A stretch of 64,000 nucleotides of DNA from NCBI GenBank assembly GCA_001600695.1, contig BCKQ01000009.1, positions 248,001-312,000 on the forward strand, read 5' to 3'. This stretch comes from Ascoidea asiatica. Taxonomy: Eukaryota; Ascomycota; Saccharomycetes; Ascoideales; Ascoideaceae. The position numbers and the translations under genes were made by a program. Each line of letters begins with the position of its first letter. The first letter of the stretch is position 1. Positions 49,472 to 58,752 of the stretch are shown here, in pieces. The notes beneath the pieces are model-generated. The model did not search any database. It was not told the origin of the DNA and was given only the letters and a program-made list of their open reading frames with translations.

Positions 49472-52400
49472 ATGCCATCACAAAATCATAATCAAAATTT
49501 TTTAGATGATCAACAACCAATAGCTGATATTACAGCTTATATCAATTCTGCCTTAATTTCTACTTGTTTAACTGAAACTCAAACTCCAGAACTTATTTTA
49601 AATAATTCTCTATTACCAATTGAAAACCTTAACAGCGCCGATAATATTCTTAATAATTCAAATAAGGATAAAATTATAGTTAATGGTAAAGGTAAAGATA
49701 AAGATAAAGATAAAGATAAAGATAAAGATAAAAATAAAGTTAAAAAGATAGATATTGAAAAAGGTAAAGATATAGATAAAGATAAAGGTATTCGAATTAA
49801 TATTTTACCTTCCAATAAAAATGATAATGATAAGTCAATTAATAAAGAGATCTCTTTAAATAAATTCAAAAAAGTTTCTGAAAAAAATAATTCAACTAAA
49901 ATAATTCTCGAAAATAAATTAAAGTGTAAACCTAAAAGTCAAATTAAAACTCAAATAAAAAATCAAATCAAAAATATAAGTAAATCCTCAATCAAATTAA
50001 ATTGTAAAAAAAATATTAAAAATAATTCTAAACAAAATTCAAAAATTAATTCTAAAAATTCAATATCTCTGCAAACTGACTTTGAGAATCATGATTTATC
50101 TACTTCTTCAGATTTAACTTCATTATCAAAAAGGAAAAAACAAAAATTAGCTCCACGTTCAAGTCTACAATTTAAAGTTGGTCCTCAATTTTCTGATACA
50201 AATGAAATTCATAAAATTTTTACATCAAAGGGCAAACATCTTAAACCAACAATTTCTTCAAGAATTGATAGAGGTTTTGAAAGATTAAATAATGAATGGA
50301 TTGGTTACAAAAGAAATTATTTTACTTTAGTTACAACTTTTGATTTTGAAAATTATGCTTTTCAGGATTTTTTAAATGAAAGTTTTTTAATTGACTTATC
50401 TTCAGAGAACTCTTGTGATAAAAATTTAGTTGAAGTTAAATATTTTGCTCTTAGATTAGTTTCCAAATGTTCTGAAGATAATTCTTTTATTAATTTAGTA
50501 CAACATACTGCAAAAAGAGATAGAGGCCCTCAATTTGCTCCACCTGTATTCCCAGCTGTTCCCGGTGAATTACCAAATCATAACGTAATAAAAGAAGCTG
50601 CAAATGTTAGAAATGGTGAAAAAATTGCAAAATTAGATAAAGTTTTTTATTTTAATAGAGATAAATATTTTTCTAAAGATAATACTACTTTAGTTTCTAA
50701 TCTAAGATGCATTGATAATAAAAATATTTCTAGTGAAAATTGTATTAAAGATTCCAAAAAAATTTCTAATTCAATTCAAAAAGAAGATTTTTCTGATGAT
50801 TTCAAAACTGATTCTGAAATTAATTCTCAGTTTCTTTCCACTGATGATGTTGATATGATCATTAATCCTTCTTTAAACTTAGGTTCAAATTTGGATTCAA
50901 ATTCTAATAATTCCACTATTATTAATAATAAAAGTACTATTTCAAATAATGAACTAAAAAAGTTTGATAATAAATTTTCTAAATCTGGTGATTGTAAAGT
51001 TGTTGAAAATTTGAATTCGAATCCTCCAAAAATTGTTATAAATCCAAATAGTTGTCTGTCACATTATCCAAAAGATAAAATTTCAAAAGTTGCACGTTAT
51101 GAGCGAATTCAATTTGCATCTTCAATTAATTATAGAAAACCAACATCTAGTAATAGACACTTTAAACTTTTTGTTCAATTATTAGCATTCGCAATGGATG
51201 ATAAGGAACATGTCATTGCTCTTGCTGAAACTCCTCCATTAATAATAAGAGGTAGATCTCCTTCAAATTATCAATCTATTAATAAAACTCCAAAGCTTTG
51301 TAATAATTCAAAAATTAAAAAAGTTTCAAGCCCCATAATCAGTTCCACTTCTAAAGTACAGAAAATTAATGAAGAGAATGCTACTATAATAGCAAATATA
51401 ATCTCTTCTTCTGACACTATAATGAAAGCTAGTAATCCGATGCTTAATTCTGATATTAATTCTAATAATATAGAAACTATAAGTCCGATCCTCAAAAGTT
51501 CTCCTAAAGTAACCTCGGCGAAATCATCAAAAAAAGCTTCTAAAAAGGTTAAAAAACCAAAAAAGAAAAATATATCCAATCAAAAAGAAAAAATCAAAGG
51601 ATCAACAAAACCAAAATTACCTAAAAAGAAAAAAGTCGTTAAAGAATCTATTTCAAAAAAGTCAAAAACTGAAACAGATTTAAGTGAATTCAATTTCAAT
51701 TATGATTTTGATACATGTATTCTATCAAATGGATTTAAACTGCCGCTTACTAATACCTGTACAAATGGTGATATAGATTTTGAAATGAGCTTCCTCTCTA
51801 ATTTATCTTTGAATCGACTTGAAACTCCTTTGGATGACCAATTTAACTTTAATTTTGATTTTAACCTTGATGATAAATTAATTGACCTTAGTTTGACAAA
51901 AAGTATTAATCAAGCAAATTTGTTAAATATGGATAATAAACCTGAGACTATAGATGATGATAAAGTTCCTCCAATTGATAATTTGTTCAATGAGGCTGAC
52001 TTTGAAAGTATTTTTCCTCCGGATTTTGAAAAATTTTTATCTCAAGGAAAGGAATTAAACTTTTTGGAAGGCTTAAATTTACCAGATTTAAATACAATCA
52101 CATTAGAAAATCCAATTGATTTTGATTTCGATAATTTTGACATCAGAAATAGCAATCATCCAACTAGTGTTGAAAATTCAAACATAAATGTCTTTTCAAG
52201 TTATCAAGTGAATAATTCTCAAACCAATAACATTCAGAATAATTCAGCCTTTTTGTATTCAGATCAAACATCTCTACACATTAATAGTCCTTATGCAATA
52301 AACAACAATCAAGAATCTAAGTGTTGGGAATCTGATAGTTTCATTCGTTTAAGTAAAGAAATATATGATCTGGGAGATAAACTCTCAGCCGACCTTATTG

Positions 52401-52498
52401 ATATTTCTATTTCAAAGCCTTCTGCTGTTTGTGAAGGGTTAAATGATGAATGTCCAAGTATGTTAATTCCTACTAGCGAACCTCAGATTGCTTTTTAA
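49472..52498 (+). CDS. NDT80: Ndt80/PhoG-family transcription factor
   Basis: 1008 residues with an NDT80/PhoG DNA-binding domain, an s-type Ig fold first seen in the meiotic activator Ndt80. Recognisable blocks: SSLQFKVGPQFSDTNEIHKI (about 229), ISSRIDRGFERLNNEWIGYKRNYFTLV, VKYFALRLVSKCS, then RDRGPQFAPPVFPAVPG (about 349-365) and, after an unusually long insertion, RYERIQFASSINYRKPTSSNRHFKLFVQL and ALAETPPLIIRGRSPSNY (about 577-597). The insertion (about 400-535) is acidic and Asn/Ser-rich. A (KD)n run near 75-90 comes from a GATAAA hexamer repeat. The C-terminal half holds a Lys-rich patch then acidic segments, probably the activation region. Yeasts outside Saccharomyces often have several NDT80-like genes with roles in drug resistance or hyphal growth, so the exact paralog is uncertain. 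Confidence 0.88.
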   Translation: MPSQNHNQNFLDDQQPIADITAYINSALISTCLTETQTPELILNNSLLPIENLNSADNILNNSNKDKIIVNGKGKDKDKDKDKDKDKNKVKKIDIEKGKDIDKDKGIRINILPSNKNDNDKSINKEISLNKFKKVSEKNNSTKIILENKLKCKPKSQIKTQIKNQIKNISKSSIKLNCKKNIKNNSKQNSKINSKNSISLQTDFENHDLSTSSDLTSLSKRKKQKLAPRSSLQFKVGPQFSDTNEIHKIFTSKGKHLKPTISSRIDRGFERLNNEWIGYKRNYFTLVTTFDFENYAFQDFLNESFLIDLSSENSCDKNLVEVKYFALRLVSKCSEDNSFINLVQHTAKRDRGPQFAPPVFPAVPGELPNHNVIKEAANVRNGEKIAKLDKVFYFNRDKYFSKDNTTLVSNLRCIDNKNISSENCIKDSKKISNSIQKEDFSDDFKTDSEINSQFLSTDDVDMIINPSLNLGSNLDSNSNNSTIINNKSTISNNELKKFDNKFSKSGDCKVVENLNSNPPKIVINPNSCLSHYPKDKISKVARYERIQFASSINYRKPTSSNRHFKLFVQLLAFAMDDKEHVIALAETPPLIIRGRSPSNYQSINKTPKLCNNSKIKKVSSPIISSTSKVQKINEENATIIANIISSSDTIMKASNPMLNSDINSNNIETISPILKSSPKVTSAKSSKKASKKVKKPKKKNISNQKEKIKGSTKPKLPKKKKVVKESISKKSKTETDLSEFNFNYDFDTCILSNGFKLPLTNTCTNGDIDFEMSFLSNLSLNRLETPLDDQFNFNFDFNLDDKLIDLSLTKSINQANLLNMDNKPETIDDDKVPPIDNLFNEADFESIFPPDFEKFLSQGKELNFLEGLNLPDLNTITLENPIDFDFDNFDIRNSNHPTSVENSNINVFSSYQVNNSQTNNIQNNSAFLYSDQTSLHINSPYAINNNQESKCWESDSFIRLSKEIYDLGDKLSADLIDISISKPSAVCEGLNDECPSMLIPTSEPQIAF
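49697..49732. repeat. GATAAA hexamer repeat, 6 units
   Basis: It encodes alternating Asp-Lys residues in the N-terminus of the NDT80-like protein. Confidence 0.95.
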
Positions 52499-52845
52499 AT
52501 GCGAAATTTTGTTTTTTTTTTCTTTTGTTTTCAGATTTTTAAGGGTTGATACTATGCTGTAAAAGTCTTTTTGAGAAATTTTGGATTCTGTATTTTGAAT
52601 AGGCTTTTTTTGGCGTTTAAATTTATTTTTAATATATACGAATATACGAATAGTAACTACAACCTAATTTATTTTTATTTTTAACCTTTACACGTTTGAT
52701 TGAAAATCACTTGAAAATGTATGATTATACTATATATAAATTAGAGAAAAATTTAGAAGATGCAAATATAAAAGGAAAAAAATCATATTAAAAAATTAAA
52801 AAAATTGAAACCAATGTTTTTTTATAATAAACTGAAAGCCTTATT
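52499..52845. other. Convergent 3' region, NDT80-like / RhoGEF
   Basis: 347 bp of AT-rich sequence between two stop codons. Nothing recognised. Confidence 0.5.
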
Positions 52846-55572
52846 TTATACTGGGCCAAAGAAAAATTTAAACGGTTTATTTTTTGTCAACGGTAAAGGA
52901 TAATCTCCAGCTTCTTTAAGATTATTTGAAAGAGCGTTGAGCTTCTTGAATTCTGAATCTAGCGCTTCTTTTGTAATCATCATAGTGTTTTCATAAACCA
53001 AACTGATTGCTTGATTTGAATACCGGTCTTCACCACCAGAAAAATCTTTTCCTATTATAGATTTTTTAAGCCAGTTGTTCACAATGATGTTTATGTAAGT
53101 AGAATAAGTATCTTTTAGTAATATATCCAAGAACTTCAATAACTCTGGCAACTCATCTTTTATTTGATTTTCTGCAAAAATATAGGATTGTGCCTTAGCT
53201 TTTGGATCTTTTTTATCAATATGCTTCAAAGTGAAACCGATATCTTCGGGTGCAGCCACCTTTTTAGGAGGTTCTTTATTAAAAATTTTCTTGTTCCATT
53301 TAGAAAGTTTCACTTTTCTTTCATTTTCTTTGATGTACTTCACATAATCAATTCTTTTGGCTCTGTGATCATTAATTCTTTCCCTGGCAATGTCACAATA
53401 ATTTATTGCTAAAGTTAAACGATTGATGATTTTTTCCTCGATTTGGACTACAACAAGTTTAACATCCGTTTTTTGTTTTTCTAACTTTTCAATATAACTT
53501 TCATAACTGGAATGAATAAAATGATCTAAAGGGTTAACTTCTTTTTTCTTCTCTTGAGTAATATTAACTACATCTTTCCAGTTTTCTGCAAAGGACAAGT
53601 GCTTGGTGATGAAATCAGAAATAATTTTTAAGGAGTCTACTATATTTAGTTTGAACTGTTTTAGTAATTGATATTTATGTTTGAATTCCAAGACAAGTAA
53701 AATATATTCTTTTCTAGCAACAGGTAATTTACTGAAAATATTATTTAATTGCTTTGCAGAAGGATTAACTTTTGAGCTCAGAGGCCCTTGGATCGAAATA
53801 CCTGAATGAAAAGAGGACGAATTGAAGGATTGAATGTCATTAATCAAAGAAGAACAATCAGTAAAAGAATCACTGGGAATTCTACTATGATTCTCAAGTG
53901 TTGCATTATTTAATGGGTTTGCTCCCATTTTTTTCTCTTCAAATGACATAAAATCAAGGCTCTGTCCCATATTTATTTTCTGGGAAATATTGTCTATGGT
54001 TTCTAGCGCAGTCGTCAAGTCATTAAAGATCTCTTTTTGAACATTAGTCTCTCGTTTATAGCTATCTAATATATTTTCAAGAAGTAATTTATACTTCAAC
54101 AATCTTTGAATTGGTTTGATAAGGAGGCTTTGAAAATCCCAGGAAGAAGTTTTAGAATTGCAAAAAAACTTGCATTCATTTAACCATTCTTGAAACGCAG
54201 GACCCGAAAATTTGATTTTATTTTCCAATTCATTTAATTGATTCTGGTGATTGTTACTATAATAATTGTAGGCATTGAAAAAGTCATTTTCAAAATAAGC
54301 AATAAGAAGTTGACCAATGTTAAAGCTATTTCCATCTTTATCTCTGAAACTGGAGTTTAAAAGCAGCGATTTCAATTGAAGAGGTGTAATAATAGAAGAG
54401 TCCAAATGATTCATTGTTTGACTTGAAAGCTTGAAACCAGGTTTGACGGGAGTGGCTATAATTCTTGAAGGTATATTTTCAGGGGAGAGCAATGATAGTA
54501 GTGGTGGAAACTTAAAATCGCTAGATGAGCTAACTTCTGAAGTGCCAGAGCTTGCTTCACTGCTATCATCAAATTCAGTTCCAGATTTGAAGAAATATAA
54601 AGCATTGTTAATGAATTTTTCAGACAAGGAAATAATATCTGATATATTTCCAAATATTAAAGATATTTCTTTTTTGTTTAATAAATTTTTATACTGAGGA
54701 CTTGTTTCCAAGAACTTTAAATAAATATCATTTATCAAAAAAATATCATTTTTGTAATTGATTTCAGTTTCAAGAAGTTCTAATATATTTCTTTCATATA
54801 ATGACATTAAATTCATTTTTTCTCTATTTTTCTGACCATAATTTCCAGAAAGTGGGTCTAATATCGTATTATTTTTTACAGTGAAAGATCTCTCCAATTT
54901 GTCTTTTTCATATTCATTAATGAAAACTGATAAACTTTGTTTTGGAAGCAAGTCTTCCTCTTTGACCATTTTAGTGTTTGAGTTGTAGCTCATATATCCA
55001 TGTTTAACTAAAGCAGGAGAGCTTATTCTTTTGGGACTAGGAACTATATTATCTCCTATAGATAATGGCTTGGAAAATGAAATAATGTGACTTTTGATTT
55101 TCCCAGATTTTGTAAGCTCCTGGAAATTTTGGTTATTATGATCACTTAAATTTTCTTCATTAATGGTCCTTTTTAGACCTTTATTTTCAACAGGAGATTT
55201 GATATAATTATATTTCAGAGGAATGGCATATGGATTAATTCTTGGTAAATTATTTGAAGTAATTCCATTTTTTTGAGCATTATGATCTATTCCATTTATA
55301 TTTTTTATAGTTTTCGTTATATCTGTAGATTCAATTCTGTAATTTGATTTTTTCAAATTTAAAGGAGTTGGTTTCCTGAGTTCTCTTCTTTTTTCATATA
55401 TATTAGATTTATTGGTGTAATTATTACCTATTTTTACTTGGTTTTCTCGCTTTAGCCAAGTTGGGCAAAATCTTTCTTCCTCATCAAACAGGCTTGCATT
55501 AGAAGAATCTATGGACCTAGAATAACAACTAGATGATCTCTGAAATTGCGAAGATACAGGACTTATAGACAT
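52846..55572 (-). CDS. RhoGEF with DH and BAR-like domains (Fus2/DNMBP type)
   Basis: 908 residues. The N-terminal 250 residues are disordered and Ser/Lys-rich. A DBL-homology domain follows (about 258-545: LYERNILELLETEINYKNDI, EWLNECKFFCNS, SWDFQSLLIKPIQRLLKYKLLLENIL). The block LIKPIQRLLKYKLLL is the conserved DH helix. No PH domain is seen. Instead a C-terminal BAR-like region (about 620-890: LPVARKEYILLVLEFKHKYQ, VVVQIEEKIINRL, YCDIARERINDHRAKRIDYVKY) follows. DH-BAR order is that of yeast Fus2 (cell fusion in mating) and animal DNMBP/Tuba. It likely activates a Rho-family GTPase, probably Cdc42 or Rho1, at a membrane site. The DH domain has a Ser-rich insertion around 330-400. Orthology to Fus2 is not certain. 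Confidence 0.82.
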   Translation of the reverse strand: MSISPVSSQFQRSSSCYSRSIDSSNASLFDEEERFCPTWLKRENQVKIGNNYTNKSNIYEKRRELRKPTPLNLKKSNYRIESTDITKTIKNINGIDHNAQKNGITSNNLPRINPYAIPLKYNYIKSPVENKGLKRTINEENLSDHNNQNFQELTKSGKIKSHIISFSKPLSIGDNIVPSPKRISSPALVKHGYMSYNSNTKMVKEEDLLPKQSLSVFINEYEKDKLERSFTVKNNTILDPLSGNYGQKNREKMNLMSLYERNILELLETEINYKNDIFLINDIYLKFLETSPQYKNLLNKKEISLIFGNISDIISLSEKFINNALYFFKSGTEFDDSSEASSGTSEVSSSSDFKFPPLLSLLSPENIPSRIIATPVKPGFKLSSQTMNHLDSSIITPLQLKSLLLNSSFRDKDGNSFNIGQLLIAYFENDFFNAYNYYSNNHQNQLNELENKIKFSGPAFQEWLNECKFFCNSKTSSWDFQSLLIKPIQRLLKYKLLLENILDSYKRETNVQKEIFNDLTTALETIDNISQKINMGQSLDFMSFEEKKMGANPLNNATLENHSRIPSDSFTDCSSLINDIQSFNSSSFHSGISIQGPLSSKVNPSAKQLNNIFSKLPVARKEYILLVLEFKHKYQLLKQFKLNIVDSLKIISDFITKHLSFAENWKDVVNITQEKKKEVNPLDHFIHSSYESYIEKLEKQKTDVKLVVVQIEEKIINRLTLAINYCDIARERINDHRAKRIDYVKYIKENERKVKLSKWNKKIFNKEPPKKVAAPEDIGFTLKHIDKKDPKAKAQSYIFAENQIKDELPELLKFLDILLKDTYSTYINIIVNNWLKKSIIGKDFSGGEDRYSNQAISLVYENTMMITKEALDSEFKKLNALSNNLKEAGDYPLPLTKNKPFKFFFGPV

Positions 55573-56203
55573 AGTTAGTTTAATTTTTTTATTTGATATT
55601 ATCTTAAAGAAAATTAGACAGTAAAATTATTTTGATAATTTATTAAATATAATGAAAATTTGAAGGAAGTTTCAATCCTTATAAAGAAAGACATTTTGAA
55701 GATAAAGATTTATTATTATGAAGTTTCTTCATTATTATAAAACCACATGTTAATTAATTAATGACAAATCAATGTTTTCAATTTCTGAAACAACAAACGG
55801 TTAAAAAAAAAAAACAATAGAAATGTTTACAATTATTTATAATAAAAGTTTAAAACGATAATATAAAAACACATTAAAATAGATACATATTTAAAAGTGT
55901 TTTCTGTCTGTTTGAAAAAAAGTGATCGATATTTTCGATCTTTATTTTTATTAAAAGAAAATTGAGTGGCACATCCGTTACTTGGAATTATTCCGTAGTA
56001 CGGTAAATGCAATCCCGCATTTCTGTTTTCCGACTTCCGAAATGTTCCGTAAACCCAGCACAGTGTTAACTTAACTGGAACAGAAACCATCAGTGGATCA
56101 AATTTAATTGATCTATCGTTCATTCAAAATCATATATTTACAGGTGAGAATATATATATTATCTAACTTGGTTTATTAGAAATCAAAACACTAAAGGGTA
56201 TCA
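55573..56203 (-). promoter_or_regulatory. Upstream region of the RhoGEF gene with TTCCG cluster
   Basis: 631 bp. TTCCG occurs at 55991, 56028, 56035 and 56045, with an inverted CGGTAA between. A 96-codon minus frame (55833-56123) starts with an ATG but has no protein-like features; I treat it as chance. The 3' end of MAS1 lies just beyond. Confidence 0.5.
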
Positions 56204-57631
56204 TTAAGATAGTTGCTGACAAATTTCTTTATGACTAGGCATATTGCCCATATTTCCCATTCCAGCAATGGCAATTTTGCCAGCTCCTAATCTATAATTA
56301 GACCATTTAATAACATCATCTTTATTTATCACATCAACTTTGTCAAATACTTCTTCTGGAGAAAGTCTTTTACCAGTTGTCACTATCTGTCTTCCTATAT
56401 CTTCAGCTACTGGAGTTGAGCCATCAAGAGACAATAATAAGGAAGCCTTTAATTGAGATTTAGCTTTATCTAATTCTTCTTGAGTAAAGCCACCTTGTTT
56501 TAATCTTCTCCATTCTTCCAATATACCATTAATTAATTTTTGATTGTCTTTACTTTCAGTTATTAAATAAACACCCCATAGACCAGTATCAAAATATGAG
56601 GTTGAAAAACTCATATAAGAATTAGCCAAAGGAGTATTACCTTTTCCACCAAATGAAGCTACCTTTGCTAATGTTGAGGGATTATTTAAATTGGTTCCAA
56701 GAGATCTATCCCAATTACCAACTATAGCTTGGGTAACTAAGGCTGTAAAATAATCAGGTGAATTCCAAGAAACACCTTCAACAGCCAAGGCCATATGTGT
56801 TTGAGGTAAGGTAGGATCATTTATTTTAATTTCATCACTATTAAATAAAGGAAATTCATGTCTATGAGAATCTGGTTCACCAAATTTATTTGGAATTTTA
56901 GATTTTTTTAAATGTCCAAAATTTTTATCAGCTAGTTCACAAAGTTCATTATGATTTATAGCACCAGTTCCAACTAAAACCATTCTATCACCTTTATAAT
57001 TTTGATTTATATAGTCAAGTAAATCTTTTCTTTGAATGGAAAGAATATTTTCAGTTGGGCCAAGAATTGTTCTACCTAAAGAATTATTTTTATAAGCAAT
57101 AGCATGTAAATGATCAAAAACAACTTCATCATACATTTTATCAACTTCTTCACTTTCTCTTATAATTACATCTCTTTCTCTTTCAATAGCATTTTTATCT
57201 AAAGTTGAATTTGTTAAAATATCACTTAAAATTTCTACAGAATGTGATAAATTTTGTTGTAATGTTTTAGCATAATAAACAGTATTTTCTCTAGATGTAT
57301 AAGCATTTAAATGACTACCAATATTTTCAATTTCTAATTCCATTGATCTTTGAGTTCTATTCTTGGTACCTTTGAATGCTAAATGCTCTAAAAAATGAGC
57401 AGTACCATTATTTTTTTTATTTTCGGATCGAGAACCGGAATCTATCCAAACTCCAACAGTTGAAGTTGATGTAAAAGGTATAACTTCAGATGAGACAGTT
57501 AATCCATTTGGAAGTACTGATACTTGAGTTGTTGGTGGGTTAGAAGCAGAAACTGAAGCAAAATTAGAATGCTTACTGAATTTGTTAATATTCGAAGCAA
57601 ATGCCCTTTGTCTAAATAAGTTACGCAACAT
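56204..57631 (-). CDS. MAS1: Mitochondrial processing peptidase beta subunit
   Basis: 475-residue Mas1, the catalytic subunit of the matrix processing peptidase that removes presequences from imported proteins. The inverted zinc-binding motif HFLEH is at 79-83 (His79, Glu82, His83). The downstream RERDVIIRESEEVDKMYDE segment supplies the distal Glu. The Gly-rich loop of the family is represented by SFGGKGNTPLANSYMSFS. The N-terminus (MLRNLFRQRAFASNINKFSK) is a presequence. Length equals the family norm (462 in S. cerevisiae). It shares a 500-bp divergent promoter with a MICOS-subunit gene, and a CACGTG box sits between them. Its clients in this window would include DIA4 and the other presequence-bearing proteins. 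Confidence 0.97.
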   Translation of the reverse strand: MLRNLFRQRAFASNINKFSKHSNFASVSASNPPTTQVSVLPNGLTVSSEVIPFTSTSTVGVWIDSGSRSENKKNNGTAHFLEHLAFKGTKNRTQRSMELEIENIGSHLNAYTSRENTVYYAKTLQQNLSHSVEILSDILTNSTLDKNAIERERDVIIRESEEVDKMYDEVVFDHLHAIAYKNNSLGRTILGPTENILSIQRKDLLDYINQNYKGDRMVLVGTGAINHNELCELADKNFGHLKKSKIPNKFGEPDSHRHEFPLFNSDEIKINDPTLPQTHMALAVEGVSWNSPDYFTALVTQAIVGNWDRSLGTNLNNPSTLAKVASFGGKGNTPLANSYMSFSTSYFDTGLWGVYLITESKDNQKLINGILEEWRRLKQGGFTQEELDKAKSQLKASLLLSLDGSTPVAEDIGRQIVTTGKRLSPEEVFDKVDVINKDDVIKWSNYRLGAGKIAIAGMGNMGNMPSHKEICQQLS

Positions 57632-58131
57632 TGAAGAATATGATTATATGATAATGTGATGGGATTATAATTTTAAAGATAAACAAAAAATAAGGAAATT
57701 GTTGATTAGATATTACACTTTTGAATCTCACTCTTGAAAAAGTCGTTGATCTAAATAATTTGATGAAATGATTATAATTTTTTTCTTATAAATTGAATAA
57801 TAGATCAATAATTTCATAAATTAATTATTAATAATTATTTTTAATTTTTGAAAGACTGGAAGAGCGTGTCACGTGCTGTGAAGTTGGTAGATTGGAGGGT
57901 GCCTGGTTGCAAGATATAGAACCAATAGATTGAATGGATTCAAATGGAGTTAACGTTATTAGTAGTAATGGAATAAAAGTTAAATTCAATAAATCATTGT
58001 GTTATTACCAGTAAAAGAAAAGGTTTAATATCAATTCAAAGTGACGAATATAACTAATATATTATAGATCTAAATTCAGCTATTGTTAAATACATTCATT
58101 TTAATGAATTGTCTTCTAAAATAAAAGAAAA
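57632..58131. promoter_or_regulatory. Divergent promoter of two mitochondrial genes (MAS1 / MICOS subunit)
   Basis: 500 bp. GTGTCACGTGCTG contains a CACGTG box at 57870-57875, about 240 bp from the MAS1 start and 257 bp from the other start. An upstream ORF ATG-AATTGTCTTCTAAAA-TAA lies at 58104-58124, 7 nt before the MICOS-gene ATG. Confidence 0.6.
57870..57875. promoter_or_regulatory. CACGTG (Cbf1-type) box
   Basis: GTCACGTG matches the Cbf1 consensus. It sits midway between the divergent MAS1 and MICOS-subunit genes. In several non-Saccharomyces yeasts, Cbf1 is linked to respiratory genes. Confidence 0.5.
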
Positions 58132-58752
58132 ATGAGTCGTAAATTTTATACCGATGATGAGAATTTAAATTCAGTTCCTGGTAGAGTTGAAAAAATATCG
58201 AAAGAATTAGAAGAAAAGCAAAAAACACATAATGCCAAATTTATTGAAGGAATGACAATTAGATCAACAGATAAACTTGAAAATTATTTAAATAATTCAA
58301 GAAATGGTGCAATATTAAGATTAAAAATATATTATGCAGAATATTTAAATAGTAAATCAGCAATGAATAATGAGATTTTAAATATTAAAAATAAATTTAA
58401 TAGTATTATTGTTGAAGATAAATTTCCAAATATTATATATATATTAACAAGTGGGTTAACAGGATCAATTTTAGTACGTAAAAGAAATTTACCAATTAGA
58501 TTTTTAACACCAATTTTATTTGGAGGAATTGTATTTAAACAAGTTATGCCAATTTCATTTAATAATAGTGAAAAATATTTTAAAGATTTAGAAATTCATT
58601 ATTTACCAGATTTATCAAAAAAACATGAAAATTTTATAAGAGATATTAAAGAAAGTAAAGAGAAATTTGAAGAAATTAAAGTAAAACAAAAAATTGGATT
58701 AGAGAAAAAAATTCATTCAATTAGAGAATATGTATGTAGTTTTTTTGATTAA
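58132..58752 (+). CDS. ApoO/MIC26-MIC27 family MICOS subunit
   Basis: 206 residues. The N-terminal MSRKFYTDDENLNSVPGRVEKI resembles the FYxDE...PG start of fungal MICOS subunits Mic26/Mic27. A helical region (about 60-100, LRLKIYYAEYLNSKSAMNNE) precedes two membrane segments: FPNIIYILTSGLTGSILVRK (about 98-117) and IRFLTPILFGGIVFKQVMPI (about 122-141). The Gly-containing hairpin is typical of ApoO-family proteins, which bind cardiolipin and tune crista-junction formation in the inner membrane. A soluble helical tail follows. Length fits yeast Mic27 (234). I do not separate Mic26 from Mic27. It is divergent from MAS1. Confidence 0.82.
   Translation: MSRKFYTDDENLNSVPGRVEKISKELEEKQKTHNAKFIEGMTIRSTDKLENYLNNSRNGAILRLKIYYAEYLNSKSAMNNEILNIKNKFNSIIVEDKFPNIIYILTSGLTGSILVRKRNLPIRFLTPILFGGIVFKQVMPISFNNSEKYFKDLEIHYLPDLSKKHENFIRDIKESKEKFEEIKVKQKIGLEKKIHSIREYVCSFFD

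Noticed and set aside
55833-56123. 96-codon minus-strand ORF with ATG start
   Set aside because: The C-terminal part is low-complexity hydrophobic read from AT-rich DNA; no domain. It overlaps the TTCCG-rich promoter of the RhoGEF gene.
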